Shown here piece by piece: positions 14,801-40,400 of a stretch of 64,000 nucleotides of DNA; the stretch's first letter is position 1; each line of letters opens with the position of its first letter. A program made the translations under genes and the position numbers. Under the pieces are notes generated by a model that saw only the letters and a list, made by a program, of their open reading frames with translations, was not told the origin of the DNA and made no database searches. Source of the DNA: Brienomyrus brachyistius (Eukaryota > Chordata > Actinopteri > Osteoglossiformes > Mormyridae); NCBI RefSeq assembly GCF_023856365.1, contig NC_064538.1, forward strand, positions 9,287,435 to 9,351,434, in the 5' to 3' direction.

Positions 14801-16136
14801 CATGATTGCGGCCCATGTATTCAATACAAAGGTATAATATACCAGTAACTACAGCACTGCCACTATATCATAAAGAAGTTCAGTATTTTCACTTATGTTT
14901 GAATGATATACTGTGATATTAGCGAAATTACATCATACATCCTAATAGCTGGAATAATATTTCGTTAAGGGTAATACCCTAGAAACCCAGCTATGCAAGT
15001 TAAACATTATGTATCATTTTACATTTGCAGTAACACACTTGTTACAGTAACTTAGAAAGTATTTGTGCTCCCAAGACCAAAATCACGTGCAGCATTTAAG
15101 AATTTTCTGAGATACTACGCCACCCAGGTAGAGCACTAAAAACCGGGAGAGATAATAAAGTGTGACAGAATGACACTTCCATCAACACAAAGGCAACGCA
15201 GAGACACTTATTGATAATTTCACAAATGCACAGGTGCTACACGTTGATGCTGCTTACAATAATGATATTTTACATAATTGCAATCGTTACGTCGAGAGAA
15301 AATAAACGGGGTCAGGTTCGAACGAACAGGTTCATGCAGTTACAATCAAACACTACACTGCCGTCAATTCTGAAAGCAGATTATGATTTGATTTAATCAA
15401 GAAACAAACCGTGTATCCTAAAATGACTGAACAAGACTAGCATAATAAAGACAAAAAGGTAATATTAAGTCCTACTTGAATAATTCCTGAAGTGCTGATA
15501 GCCAAAAAAAATGAATGGGTATGCTAGACTACCCGGATATCCCGCTGACGTACTTTGAATGGACGTATCGCACCTAATTAAATGATCAAAATGACACTAC
15601 TCCTTTAACAAGCAGTCCAACTAAGTTAATTAACTAAAACATGCAGAAATCATTATTCTTATGTTGTTTTTAAAGGAATGTCACATTTGTCGAATCGGCT
15701 AATGTTACTCCTGTTGCTAACCCATGACGCTAATACGCTAGCTGTACTGGAATACTGCTCTAACCAAGTTAACAAGAGGTTTAATCTTTAATGATATAGT
15801 AGGCAAAACTTTACAGGACCTATAAGTGTTTTAAATCACGCGGAGGAACTATAAATTGTGTTACGATGCTATTCTGTACATTTGACGGCTAACTATCCAT
15901 CTGCTCGAAGGACCCAACATCAACACCAGCCGAACCAACACAGGAAGCACACGGATACTTTACATGGATATACCATGCAAAAATGTACAACTTGAGCCAT
16001 ATGACGTGGACTACGAATAAACTATTGTGTCCGCAACACAACAAAACAGATAAATTATGTACTCGACCGAAAAAGGCATAGCTATAGAATAAAATCGAAT
16101 TATTTTACGATTAGTACATACCACTGCTGCCGCCAT
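223..16136 (-). CDS. tm9sf4: TM9SF4, nine-transmembrane nonaspanin (3' end outside window)
   Basis: Seventeen coding exons, joined in phase, give 589 codons that match vertebrate TM9SF4 nearly residue for residue. The remaining ~49 codons (last membrane segments and KID-type C terminus) must lie before position 1; the family is about 640 residues. The protein has a signal peptide (residues 1 to ~23), a long lumenal domain (about 24-275), a first membrane helix around 277-298, then the multi-spanning nonaspanin core. Clear landmarks are [38 protein letters not shown] and the DYRWWWR stretch. Family knowledge: TM9SF4 sits in Golgi and endosomal membranes, helps sort membrane proteins, and acts in phagocytosis and cell adhesion. 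Exons in transcript order: 16136-16122, 9785-9687, 8974-8875, 7290-7131, 6989-6848, 6562-6439, 5804-5686, 5560-5449, 4955-4885, 3775-3643, 3330-3249, 2984-2909, 2307-2224, 2111-1936, 1770-1707, 1342-1223, 312-223. Exon borders could be off by a few bases where not supported by cDNA. Confidence 0.97.
1223..1342 (-). CDS. tm9sf4: tm9sf4 coding exon 16
   Basis: Residues 520-559, [17 protein letters not shown], then [20 protein letters not shown]. Forty codons exactly; donor GTATGT. Confidence 0.97.
1707..1770 (-). CDS. tm9sf4: tm9sf4 coding exon 15
   Basis: Residues 498-519, [21 protein letters not shown]. Acceptor GAACAG, donor GTAAGC. Confidence 0.96.
1936..2111 (-). CDS. tm9sf4: tm9sf4 coding exon 14
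   Basis: Residues 440-498. [35 protein letters not shown] and [18 protein letters not shown] are nearly identical to mammalian TM9SF4; this exon made the identification. Confidence 0.98.
2224..2307 (-). CDS. tm9sf4: tm9sf4 coding exon 13
   Basis: Residues 412-439, [20 protein letters not shown] then WGEHSSGA. Exactly 28 codons between a CACAG acceptor and donor GTAAGC. Confidence 0.97.
2650..2790 (-). repeat. tRNA-headed SINE fragment
   Basis: On the minus strand a GTGGCTCTGAGGCTAGGGGT A-box-like start is followed by GGTTTGAATCCC, a B-box-like element, and GAGCAAGGCTCTTAACC. Related pieces occur at 61390-61510, 61735-61910 and 24328-24425. This is a fish SINE family, not a tRNA gene, because no cloverleaf can be formed. 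Confidence 0.6.
2804..2893. repeat. Compound microsatellite (CT)n(CA)n
   Basis: About 20 CT units followed by about 25 CA units, inside the tm9sf4 intron just after exon 12. On the transcript it reads (GU)n then (GA)n. Confidence 0.98.
2909..2984 (-). CDS. tm9sf4: tm9sf4 coding exon 12
   Basis: Residues 386-411, [20 protein letters not shown] then KGAFC. Its donor GTGAGT at 2908 lies about 15 bases from a long CA/CT microsatellite in the intron. Confidence 0.96.
3249..3330 (-). CDS. tm9sf4: tm9sf4 coding exon 11
   Basis: Residues 359-386, [20 protein letters not shown] and the FLFMFMG helix. Acceptor GGTAG, donor GTACGT. Confidence 0.96.
3643..3775 (-). CDS. tm9sf4: tm9sf4 coding exon 10
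   Basis: Residues 315-359, [21 protein letters not shown] and the second hydrophobic region with [14 protein letters not shown]. Ends in phase 1 at GTGAGT. Confidence 0.96.
3993..4800. mobile_element. Pogo/Tigger-like non-autonomous element with TA duplication
   Basis: The left end CAGTAAGACCTCGGACATTCG and the right end (inverted) CAGTAAGCCCTCGTACATTTG form ~25 bp terminal inverted repeats flanked by TA on both sides (3991-3992, 4801-4802). The inside has no transposase frame. At about 4370-4620 there is unrelated GC-richer sequence beginning CTGTCACGTATTGCC that looks like a nested LTR fragment. Confidence 0.7.
4885..4955 (-). CDS. tm9sf4: tm9sf4 coding exon 9
   Basis: Residues 291-314. 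[10 protein letters not shown] completes the first helix and is followed by the cytosolic [13 protein letters not shown]. Donor GTAGGA. Confidence 0.95.
5449..5560 (-). CDS. tm9sf4: tm9sf4 coding exon 8, first membrane helix
   Basis: Residues 254-291, [20 protein letters not shown] and then the hydrophobic [14 protein letters not shown] that begins the first transmembrane helix of the mature protein. Confidence 0.96.
5686..5804 (-). CDS. tm9sf4: tm9sf4 coding exon 7
   Basis: Residues 214-253. [20 protein letters not shown] is the diagnostic segment before the first membrane helix. Donor GTGAGC, phase 0. Confidence 0.96.
6032..6180. mobile_element. Palindromic MITE, hAT-like (copy 1)
   Basis: The two halves are near-perfect inverted copies: TAGTGATGGCCAAATGAAGC at the left and the inverse of GCTCCATTTGGCTATCACTT at the right, with GACTCCACTAGATGGTG mirrored inside. 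TAAGAGG occurs on both flanks (6025-6031 and 6183-6189) as a likely target duplication. A second copy is at 48172-48336. Confidence 0.75.
6439..6562 (-). CDS. tm9sf4: tm9sf4 coding exon 6
   Basis: Residues 173-214. [14 protein letters not shown] and [14 protein letters not shown] match the family. Ends in phase 1 at GTAAGG. Confidence 0.96.
6848..6989 (-). CDS. tm9sf4: tm9sf4 coding exon 5
   Basis: Residues 125-172, [12 protein letters not shown] through [16 protein letters not shown]. An alanine/glutamate/lysine-rich stretch ([15 protein letters not shown]) replaces the more polar loop of mammals. The donor GTACCC is weak after the first three bases, but phase and homology fix it. Confidence 0.92.
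7131..7290 (-). CDS. tm9sf4: tm9sf4 coding exon 4
   Basis: Residues 72-125, reading [13 protein letters not shown] through RIQEEYYVH. Ends in phase 2 at donor GTGAGC. Confidence 0.96.
7430..7745. mobile_element. Diverged Tigger-like repeat
   Basis: Contains TTCGTAACTTGAAATGTTCGC and, near its right end, GTTCGCAAGTTGAACGTTTGC with TAGAGGAGCGTCTGTG. This resembles pogo/Tigger-type ends built on TTCGCAA motifs, but the left end is degraded and no target duplication is certain. No transposase frame. Confidence 0.4.
8875..8974 (-). CDS. tm9sf4: tm9sf4 coding exon 3
   Basis: Residues 39-72, with the conserved [20 protein letters not shown] lumenal segment. Canonical acceptor TGCAG and donor GTGAGT; ends in phase 1. 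Confidence 0.96.
9687..9785 (-). CDS. tm9sf4: tm9sf4 coding exon 2, signal peptide and lumenal start
   Basis: Residues 6-38. The hydrophobic run [11 protein letters not shown] completes the signal peptide, followed by the family hallmark [11 protein letters not shown]. Acceptor TTTCAG and donor GTAAGG are canonical. Confidence 0.93.
11604..11703 (+). mobile_element. LINE reverse-transcriptase fragment
   Basis: Translates to [20 protein letters not shown] then AEFTIDFKK, the segment WC..NNLSLN..KT.E..VDFRK typical of L2/Rex-type non-LTR reverse transcriptases just after the active-site region. Only ~33 codons remain; the LTR element directly interrupts it. Confidence 0.7.
11709..11999 (+). 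mobile_element. LTR of a gypsy-type retrotransposon
   Basis: Starts TGTCATGCCCGGCTCG and ends CAGGATCGTGACA, giving TG...CA borders, with AATAAACCCCCAG as a polyadenylation-type signal near the 3' side. This composition is typical of fish gypsy LTRs. The LTR is followed directly by a gag-like open frame, so it is a 5' LTR. No 3' LTR is present in the window. Confidence 0.65.
12001..12480 (+). pseudogene. Truncated gag-like frame behind the LTR
   Basis: An open frame from ATG 12002 encodes a basic, then acidic/proline-rich protein (KKRKQRRRK, later [19 protein letters not shown]). A second overlapping frame from 12360 ([18 protein letters not shown]) probably continues it after a frameshift. 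The element breaks off at ~12480 into an unrelated repeat. No protease, reverse transcriptase or integrase remains, so it is a dead 5' fragment. The gag call is by position; I do not recognise a specific gag motif. Confidence 0.5.
12487..12590 (+). repeat. Fish repeat fragment (TTTTATTT...CACAAAGCATTTTACAG)
   Basis: Resembles the widespread fish repeat of the type CAATTCAATTTTATTTATATAGCGC...CAAAGCACTTTACAG, here diverged. Confidence 0.5.
15414..15560 (+). repeat. Direct repeat copy A
   Basis: About 140 bp matching 18091-18231 in the same orientation, sharing AAGACTAG/CAGCATAATAAAGA, CCTGAAGTGCTGAT, GAATGGGTATG and GGATATCCCGCTGAC with substitutions and small indels. It lies just inside tm9sf4 intron 1. 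Confidence 0.8.
16122..16136 (-). CDS. tm9sf4: tm9sf4 coding exon 1 (MAAAV)
   Basis: The start codon sits in AAGATGGCGGC. Five codons follow, ending at donor GTATGT. The exon ends in phase 0 and supplies the first residues of the signal peptide. An upstream ATG at 16223 is in frame but lengthens the protein with residues unlike the family, so I did not use it. Confidence 0.85.
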
Positions 16137-16143
16137 CTTGAAT
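16127..16143 (-). promoter_or_regulatory. YY1-type element overlapping the tm9sf4 start codon
   Basis: The minus strand reads TTCAAGATGGCGGCAGC. AAGATGGCGGC is the consensus YY1 site found at transcription and translation starts of many housekeeping-type genes. It includes the ATG and suggests a TATA-less promoter with a very short leader. Motif seen; binding is inferred. Confidence 0.6.
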
Positions 16144-16430
16144 ACACGTGTCACTGGTGACGTCAGGGGAAGTCGCGTGCACCCGTACTCGAGGGCTGAA
16201 AGGAGGAAGTTTCTCAACACCATAGTATCGATTAGTGTATTATAGCCTTAACCTGATACTTTAAAAATAAAATGCATTAAAATGTCGTATAACAATATTA
16301 TTCAACCAACATTAATTAATAAAATAATGTTTTTATATAGCGTATTGTGCAGACGTCATTGAAAATTTTGTAAATTAGATTAGTGCCAAACACTATTTGG
16401 AGGAATTGATTACGAACACACGCATACATA

Positions 16431-16944
16431 CAGTACTGTGCAGAAGTTTTAGGTACTCAATGAAAATTATGTTTACATGATCTTCATGTTGGTGTAAAAC
16501 TATGACAGTATCAAAGTGTGTTAGCCATTTCAAAACCTCTACTAAAGTCACCCCAGTATTTGCAGCAACCATCTGATGCACCCAAGTATTTTTTGATTTA
16601 ACCACTAGCCCACCCTGTTTGGGGTAATAAATTAAATACTTAAGTTAATGAATTAGTTGAGCTGGTGGAGAAATTAAACAAATACGTGGAATGGCTGAGT
16701 TGGCCGTGAGGAGAGGCTTGAGAAACAAGCAGCATTCTTCTAGCCATCAAACAAGGCATCAGTAACTTTTTGGAGAAACTAACAAAATCGTTTTTTTTTT
16801 TTTTTTTTTTTTTTTTTATTGTGTTACTGTTAATTTACATTTAGTCGAATGTTACATAGTATTTTTTTCCGAGCTAACATAAGCTTCCTGCCCAGATAAA
16901 TAGCCTTAAATATTTTAACTGCCTAAGACTTTTGCACAATACTG
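16431..16944. mobile_element. Tc1/mariner-like MITE with TA duplication
   Basis: Left end CAGTACTGTGCAGAAGTTTT and inverted right end CAGTATTGTGCAAAAGTCTT are terminal inverted repeats flanked by TA (16429-16430, 16945-16946). Interior ~460 bp with a poly-T run (16790-16817). No transposase frame. Confidence 0.75.
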
Positions 16945-17117
16945 TATATGTTTTAGTACTTGTATCTTGTACCTTGTTACCTTACATCACTTCTGCCAGC
17001 TGTTACCAGACCACTCTGTCTGGGCTGAATTGTGGATCATGTATTGCATCTATTGACTTTGTTTAAAATTTAAGCATTAATATACTTCGAATGGCATATC
17101 ACATATCAAAGGCATAT

Positions 17118-17152
17118 CATTATTATTATTATTATTATTGTTATTATTATTA
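17118..17152. repeat. (ATT)n microsatellite
   Basis: About 11 ATT units with one G substitution. Confidence 0.95.
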
Positions 17153-18090
17153 AGATTCCAACATCCGTTCTAACCTCTGTTTATTCAGATATCCATGTAT
17201 GTCCACTTAATTTGGGGCCTGCTATATTTCAGTATGCCAAGATATGTTTGTTATGGTTATTTTATTTCAGTTAAAACATGCAAATCATGGTACAAATATC
17301 ATTTCAAGGAAACCAGAGAATAAAAATGTATACAGGCTAAAATATAGAATTTATACCAAAATATACACCTCTCAATATTATTGAATTGCCATGTTAAAAC
17401 CTTATAAAGCATACTTAATACTTTGAATTGAATGTATTTATATAAATATATGTATTTCAGAAAAAAAACTCTTTAAAACTGAAACAGGGAAAGAGAAATA
17501 TAGATTTTATAGTTTCCAAATTTATTTGTCCATAAAAGTATGTAATGTTGAGTGGGGGATAACAAGACAAATGCCATATTTAAATATATAATATAAATTT
17601 TTCAAAAGCAAAAACAAGAAGACAGTATCTATTAATCTGCCAGCCTTTTAAGCAGTGTAGGGTTGTGGAGAGAAAATATTACATTTCCATCAAATAAATC
17701 AGAAGCACCTTTCAGCTGTTATATCACAGTACTCAAGTTCACATAAAGTCAAAAATAGCACAAAAATGCTGTTTCTCAGCTGGAAACAGAAGAATGGCAT
17801 GATCTTTTATTTTCCATTTATTAATATAAGAAAGATTGCAATATAAGGGCATCAGCACTTGACCCTGGCTCACTCAGCTCAAATTATGGTTTATTGTAAT
17901 GGGACATGACTTTGAAGCCTAATATAGGCTGTAAAACCCTTAAATAACTTTATCACTTTGAATTAATAGCCACTTGGGCTGCCCTGCTGTAATGCACAAT
18001 GTATTTCATCACAGAAACATGACATAGAGTACAGAAGAGTCTAAGTCTTTAAGATACTTGACTAACTGAATATGCAGTGCTGAAATATAA

Positions 18091-18231
18091 ATATCCTCAA
18101 ATGACTGATGAACAAGACCAGTATAATAAAGAAAAAGGTAAAATGCAGCTATTTAATTCCTAAAGTGCTGATTAGCCAAACAAATTAATGGGTATGTTAC
18201 ACTCCCTGGATATCCCACTGACATACTGAAT
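18091..18231 (+). repeat. Direct repeat copy B
   Basis: Second copy of the 15414-15560 block, ~2.7 kb away in the same orientation, just beyond the hck 3' end. Confidence 0.8.
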
Positions 18232-18345
18232 GATTAAGCCTTTTGCACTGTGCTGTATATTTATATATATATATAGAGCTTAGACATGTGTCACTTATCT
18301 GTAACATCCCTCATTTGATTTTGCATGTAAAATATAAGGGGATAA

Positions 18346-18376
<31 letters not shown>

Positions 18377-18391
18377 TGTGTTTGTGTGTGT
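18346..18391. repeat. (TG)n microsatellite in hck 3' untranslated region
   Basis: About 20 TG units with two TTTG interruptions, ending ~47 bases beyond the hck stop codon, so the mature mRNA would carry (CA)n. Confidence 0.95.
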
Positions 18392-18437
18392 TCTGTCCAT
18401 ATGCCCATATGAGACCCACTGGTTGTGCACATCAGCC

Positions 18438-34935
<16,498 letters not shown>

Positions 34936-35604
34936 CCTGGAAGCTGGAATAGAAACCGACAGGCACGCAGGGCTGAAAATACGCAACGCAAACACACCTG
35001 TTCTATGCGCAACATTATTTTATTGTTCCACTGTCATTAAACATTATATCAAATAGCTCTCCTGTTAGGTTCTTGTGATAATTTTTATAACTCTTGCTCG
35101 GATGCTAACTTTCACTCTTTACTGCTCATTCATAGGAATTTCAGCCTAGCTGCATTTACGCCTAATTGACTTTTTCCACAGATGTATGCTAGTAATATAC
35201 TACTGTATCTTTCTGGCTTTTACATCACTTTGGACCAAAATTCTAAAATAAATGTAATGTACTGTAAAGTGTGCTCCATCTCAGACTGCTATGCAAAGAA
35301 AAAGCATTGATCTGACTTGCAAATCACACAGTTTCATATTCATCCAGTAAACTTACCCTAGACTGAGCAAATTTGACATATTCATTAAATGGACTGCATT
35401 TAGGTGCTAAAGGTTATTCATTAACCTTTAGATGAAAATTGTTTTCAATAGGAAAGCTAAAATAATATTCGGATACAGTGCATTTTAAATTTGGGATGTG
35501 TGTAGGTAAGAAAGATAACTCTTGTATTTAGGTCACAAAAACGTTACACAGTCAAATGAAGGGCTGCAATATTTATAAGTTGGTATATCATTGATAATCC
35601 AGCA

Positions 35605-35943
35605 GTTCAACTCTCCACCATGGCTCCAGGTGTGGAGTCTGCATGTTCTCCCTGTTTCATCGTGGGGTTTCCTCCCAGTACTCCGGTTTCCCCCACAGTC
35701 CAAAGACATGCTGAGACCAAATGCAGATGCCAAATTGCCCGTAGGTGTGCATGGGTGTGTAAATGGTGTGTGAGTGTGCCCTGCAATGGGTTGGCACCCC
35801 ATCCTGGGTTGTTCTCTGCCTTGTACCCATAGGCTCCGGACCCCATGTTACCCTGAATAGGACAAGTGGTTACAGAAAATGGATGAATGTACGGATAGCT
35901 GGATGGATGGATGGATGGATGGATGGATGAATGGATGGATGGA
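35605..35943 (+). mobile_element. 5'-truncated SINE with long ATGG tail
   Basis: Begins inside the family body (TGTGGAGTCTGCATGTTCTC), ends in about ten GGAT units, flanked by a perfect 13-base duplication TGATAATCCAGCA (35592-35604, 35944-35956). Lies in hck intron 1. Confidence 0.85.
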
Positions 35944-36304
35944 TGATAATCCAGCAATTGGCACTATAGCCTTTAGCACTGTGTAGCAGTTTCAGGGGAA
36001 TCCAGGAAATGTAATACAAAATGCTTGCAGAGAACCATGGTATATCATCCTAAATCTGGCATCAGCCATATATGAATAAAATATATGTTGTGATTAAACA
36101 TTTCTAGCATCTTTTTGTTTAAGTACAACAAGACTGACAATACACTTTGCACCACTTATACCCATATTTGATTTTGAAAACTCTTTTTTTCTTACTTTTA
36201 GAATATAAGCATATTTAAAAATGTTATTCATACAGCATAAACAGCAATGCAAGAAAGCAGCTTAGATCAGGAGTTCATGACTTTTGAGAATTTGGTGACC
36301 CGAA

Positions 36305-36367
36305 TTATTATTATTATTATTATTATGAGTAGTAGTAGTAGTAGTAGTAGTAATAGTAGTAGTAGTA
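36305..36367. repeat. (ATT)n(AGT)n microsatellite
   Basis: Seven ATT units pass into about thirteen AGT units with one AAT interruption. Confidence 0.95.
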
Positions 36368-37261
36368 TATACCAGCAGGTAAAATTGAAAATCGGCACAG
36401 GTTACATTTAACAGTCTGAATATTATGCAGATACCAAATAAAGACACCTCTTTAACACAACTTCCAAGTTCAGTTTCCAGCCATGACTCCAAAAAATTTG
36501 CATACGGCCAGTTTTTACCCAAATGAATGTATGATAGAAATGCATGCACGCGCATAATGTTTGGGTGTGGTTAATTCATTAAAGAACATTCATTAAAGAA
36601 TGCAATTGACTATTAGACAAAAGTTGGTCGACTCTAAACGAACTACAGTACACGCGCATTATTCCACCCAAAGATAACAAAGATTAATTGATTCCAGCGG
36701 AAGATTCTTGTGCGTATTTTTAAAATAAGTAACCGTGTGTTCACACACCTAGCTGAACATTTTTAATTTTCGACCCATCCACCCAAGGCACCATTTACAG
36801 TAAGGCACCATTTTTCTCCCCCATTTCAAGCCCTGTCAACAAATTCGGCGTCGCAGTGAACCTAACCAAGGAAGTTTTTTTCTGTGCAAAGTGTGACAGT
36901 CAAGTTCTTTGATTCATTACATCTGAATTTCTCTATTTAAGAATCATGAATGCAAATCATTGACTTGTGCCTGTATATCCCTATCGTCACGGTACTGATC
37001 TGAGTATAATGCTGTGCAACTTTCCTGTTACGGTTCTAACCCATTTCAAACACATTTTACCATAATGAGGAAAGCGAAAGTAACAAGTAACTGTCTCTAA
37101 ATGACCACGTAATTAATCAAGTAATAACATAAAACACTAAACGGGCGTTAACACGCATTAGACTGTTACCGATGCACTCTGAATTACTTAATTTAAGGAC
37201 ATAATTTAAGGTAAAGAGAAGAGATGTAATAAAAAAAAGGGTTATAGTTTAACTCACATAC

Positions 37262-37450
37262 CGTTTTCTTCGCGATTTTTTTGTTTGTTTCTTTTGATAT
37301 ATATCTTCACAGACTTGTAGCTGTTGTTCTTTTTTTTCTTTTTTGCAAGCTGACTTATTTATTAGAGTTTGGTTCCTCCATTACGCGGACTTCAGAAACA
37401 CACCGGCCGGGTTGGTTTTGCGAGATATAACTGACTACATGAGGAAGTGG
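37262..37450 (-). promoter_or_regulatory. hck: hck 5' non-coding exon and promoter region
   Basis: A strong donor (G|GTATGTGAG) at 37261-37253 follows unspliced leader-like sequence, and no ATG-led frame continues from it. About 180 bases upstream the plus strand has GAGGAAGTGG (37441-37450), an ETS/PU.1-type core expected in a myeloid promoter. The transcription start is not defined. Exon assignment is inferred from the donor and from the acceptor in front of the first coding exon. Confidence 0.45.
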
Positions 37451-40400
37451 CGTCGGTCCTCATTGTCATCTGAAGACCTATACGTAGGATGAATCCATAA
37501 AAAAAACTGATTTACGGTTTTCTGAATCAATTGTTAAGGTAGATATTCCGAAACACTGGTACATATTTAAAAATTGCAAGTCGACTCACCATATTAGTAT
37601 ATATGGTGCATCTAAACAGTAGATTTCACTTGTAAAAGGCTATAATTTACTCAAACTCTTTAACATATCCCCATAAAATGAAGTCATTTTCACCAAAATG
37701 ATGTATCCTATTACTAATGATTAAACCATGACAATGAAAATACTAAAGAACAGTGTTATGAGAGGATATCTCTAAGGTTGGTTTCTTTACCTCATTTCTC
37801 ATACATATATACATTTTTCCTTTATAGTTTCTACAGATGTGTGAATTGAAATATATTAGGAACTTGTGGGATAAAAGCAATAGTGAATACAGTAAATTAC
37901 TGCAATAAATTCTCCAGTGAATTGAATTCACTGGAATTCCATGGAGAAATATTGCATGGTCACATGCGTGTTTTCCCTCCTAAATGTTCAGACTATTGAT
38001 GACAGTGTGGACGACACAGTTCAGGCTGCACTCTCTGACCAGCCTCCATCATACAGTACTTAGGCCATGGCTGATTACATGATATTTGGTTGTGGATTGC
38101 ATTTCTTCTGAAATTACTCCACTTCCTGTTACTACCTCTTCCTTGAGTCGTGACCCCCTCTATGACTTACCAAATGAGTGTCAGGATCAGTCCCTGTCCT
38201 ATCCTGTAATTTTCCCTGATTGGCCAGCAGGTATCACTGGTCAGTCTATTCTTAGTGTTGGAGTTCTTAGTGATTGTTAACAGCCCTTACCTGTTAACAA
38301 TTCCCTGCCCTAATGTTTGGTTTATTGTCAATGGGTCGCTTCTGTTTCTTGTCTAGTGCCAGTCACCTGTGCATATATGTGCTTGCCTTTTCGCCGTTCC
38401 TTAATTAGCCATTGTACACGTTACCTGCCATGATTCTGGGATGGTTGTAGATGTTTTCGCTTGTGTTCCCTCTGCTTTTCCTCATGCACAGTTCCAGCCC
38501 TTATTTATGCTTATCTAACCTACCAGCCTTTGCTTTGACCCATCAGGATACCATTTATGCTTGAGTGTCTGAGTCTGAGTTGCCATTTCTTTGTAATCTA
38601 CACTGAGGGTTGTCTTTCCATCATGCCCTAGCACCTCGTCCTCTTGCAGGAGCTGGTGCTGTCTGATACTTAGATGTTCTATATTCCATCCATCCATTTT
38701 CCAAACCACTTATCCTACTGGGTCGCGGGGGTCCGGAGCCTATCCCGGAAGCAATGGGCACGAGGCAGGGAACAACCCAGGATGGGGGGCCAGCCCATCG
38801 CAGGGCACACTCACGTGCCATTCACTCACACTCACACACCAGTCACTCACACAATTTAGCAACTCCAATTAGCCTCAGCATGTTTTTGGACTGTGGGGGG
38901 AAACCGGAGTACCCGGAGGAAATCCCACGACGACACGGGGAGAACATGCAAACTCCGCACACATGTGACCCAGGCGGAGACTCGAACCCGGGTCCCAGAG
39001 GTGTGAGGCGACAGTGCTAACCACTGCACCACCATGCCGCCCCCTGTTCTATTTTCATATATTGTAATTCTTTTTGCTTCATCCCTTTTTCATAAATGTG
39101 TTTAAGAAGTGGCAGTTTAAGCTGAAAGCTAGAGTTTATATGTGAGTGGTTATTGTATAACGTGAGAAAATGAACTTATGTGTAAAGACAAAATTCATCT
39201 GTTTCAATTTCTTTGACCCTCCAGTGCCAGATCACTGCTGTTCATACAATGCATTTTTTTTGCCAATTTATGACTGTTGGATGGAATATGTTGTCTGTTA
39301 ATGTTTACACAATACGCATGTTGATATATAATGCAAAAGTGCTGAAACGTATCAGAAAAATAATGCAAAATGTTTAGTTGACCAAGGCTTACTCAACACT
39401 CTCCTGGCCTATGCGGAGACAATTACAGTTATATATAAAAACATTTTTACTGTCATTTGCTGTGAACAATGGATTAAACAGAATTGATCATCAGTTGAAT
39501 GGTCTCTCTCAGGGTTGATTAATCTTTTGTCAGCTTCACAAAATGAACTGCCGGCTTCCTCTTTACACTTGCCCTTGTTGGTTAGCACTTGCTGGAGGAC
39601 TGTGGGGGCCAGACACAGTTACAGCTAAACTTCACCTCCTGTTGCGCATGAGCAAAAGGAGTGAGTCGATTAGCGTCTTAGTCCAAATAAAATCGATTGT
39701 AAAAAAATGCTTCAGGAATAAGTGGCGCATCTGTGTTTCCAGAATATTTTTGTATGTCTCTCTGAATCTTTCTACGAACAGAGATGTTAGTGATTCTGTT
39801 CTGCATTTAAACTGCAGAGGTAGCTTTGCAACACATGCAAATGACACGCAAGAAAAAAGGAAGTCTAAAGAGACACTATCAGCGTGTAATATGGCCGGTT
39901 GAATCATTTCTGCCATTTTTGTATCAAACCCAGGCTGCGTGGGAAAGTATTTTCATCTAAAGCCAGATTAAAATAAACAACATTCAGAACAAAGCCTGAT
40001 TTAAAACCTAAAGTAGTGAATTTCAAGGTAAGAATGCATTTGTAATTGCCATTGGTAATTGTGATCACTGTGATTTAAAATTGATATCATTGTGTTAATG
40101 TAAAGGTTAATTTAAAGAGAAAGAGCAGAGTTACTTTGTCCCGAAGGAGTATGTTTCAAGAATAGTAGTAGTAAATATCACATATAAGTACATATTGCAG
40201 TAAGTCATTTGCTTATCCAAAACAAAACATTTTAAACCAGTTTTTAAATGAAATGTAAAATATGCATTTAAATTTTGGATTATGTATTCATCCAGATAAC
40301 TGAACATGACAATGTATAACTGTGTACTCATTGCCTGTAGAAGGTCAAAGTTATCAGTGTAATTACATTAATTAAATTTACTTTATTGATCTAAAAGGTA

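Larger units (their letters stand above)
9786..16121 (-). other. tm9sf4 intron 1 (6.3 kb)
   Basis: Long first intron between the 5-codon exon 1 and the signal-peptide exon. I see no exon in it. It holds a LINE reverse-transcriptase scrap (11604-11703), a truncated LTR element (11709-12480), a fish repeat tail (12487-12590) and AT-rich sequence from 12.6 to 15.9 kb without recognisable features apart from the repeat at 15414-15560. Confidence 0.8.
16137..18437. other. Intergenic segment between tm9sf4 promoter and hck 3' end
   Basis: Holds the tm9sf4 promoter, a Tc1-like MITE (16431-16944), an ATT microsatellite (17118-17152), AT-rich DNA, repeat copy B and a TG microsatellite. The hck 3' untranslated region must run down from 18437. 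Minus-strand AATAAA signals occur near 17.8 kb (plus-strand TTTATT at about 17806 and 17817). Confidence 0.7.
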
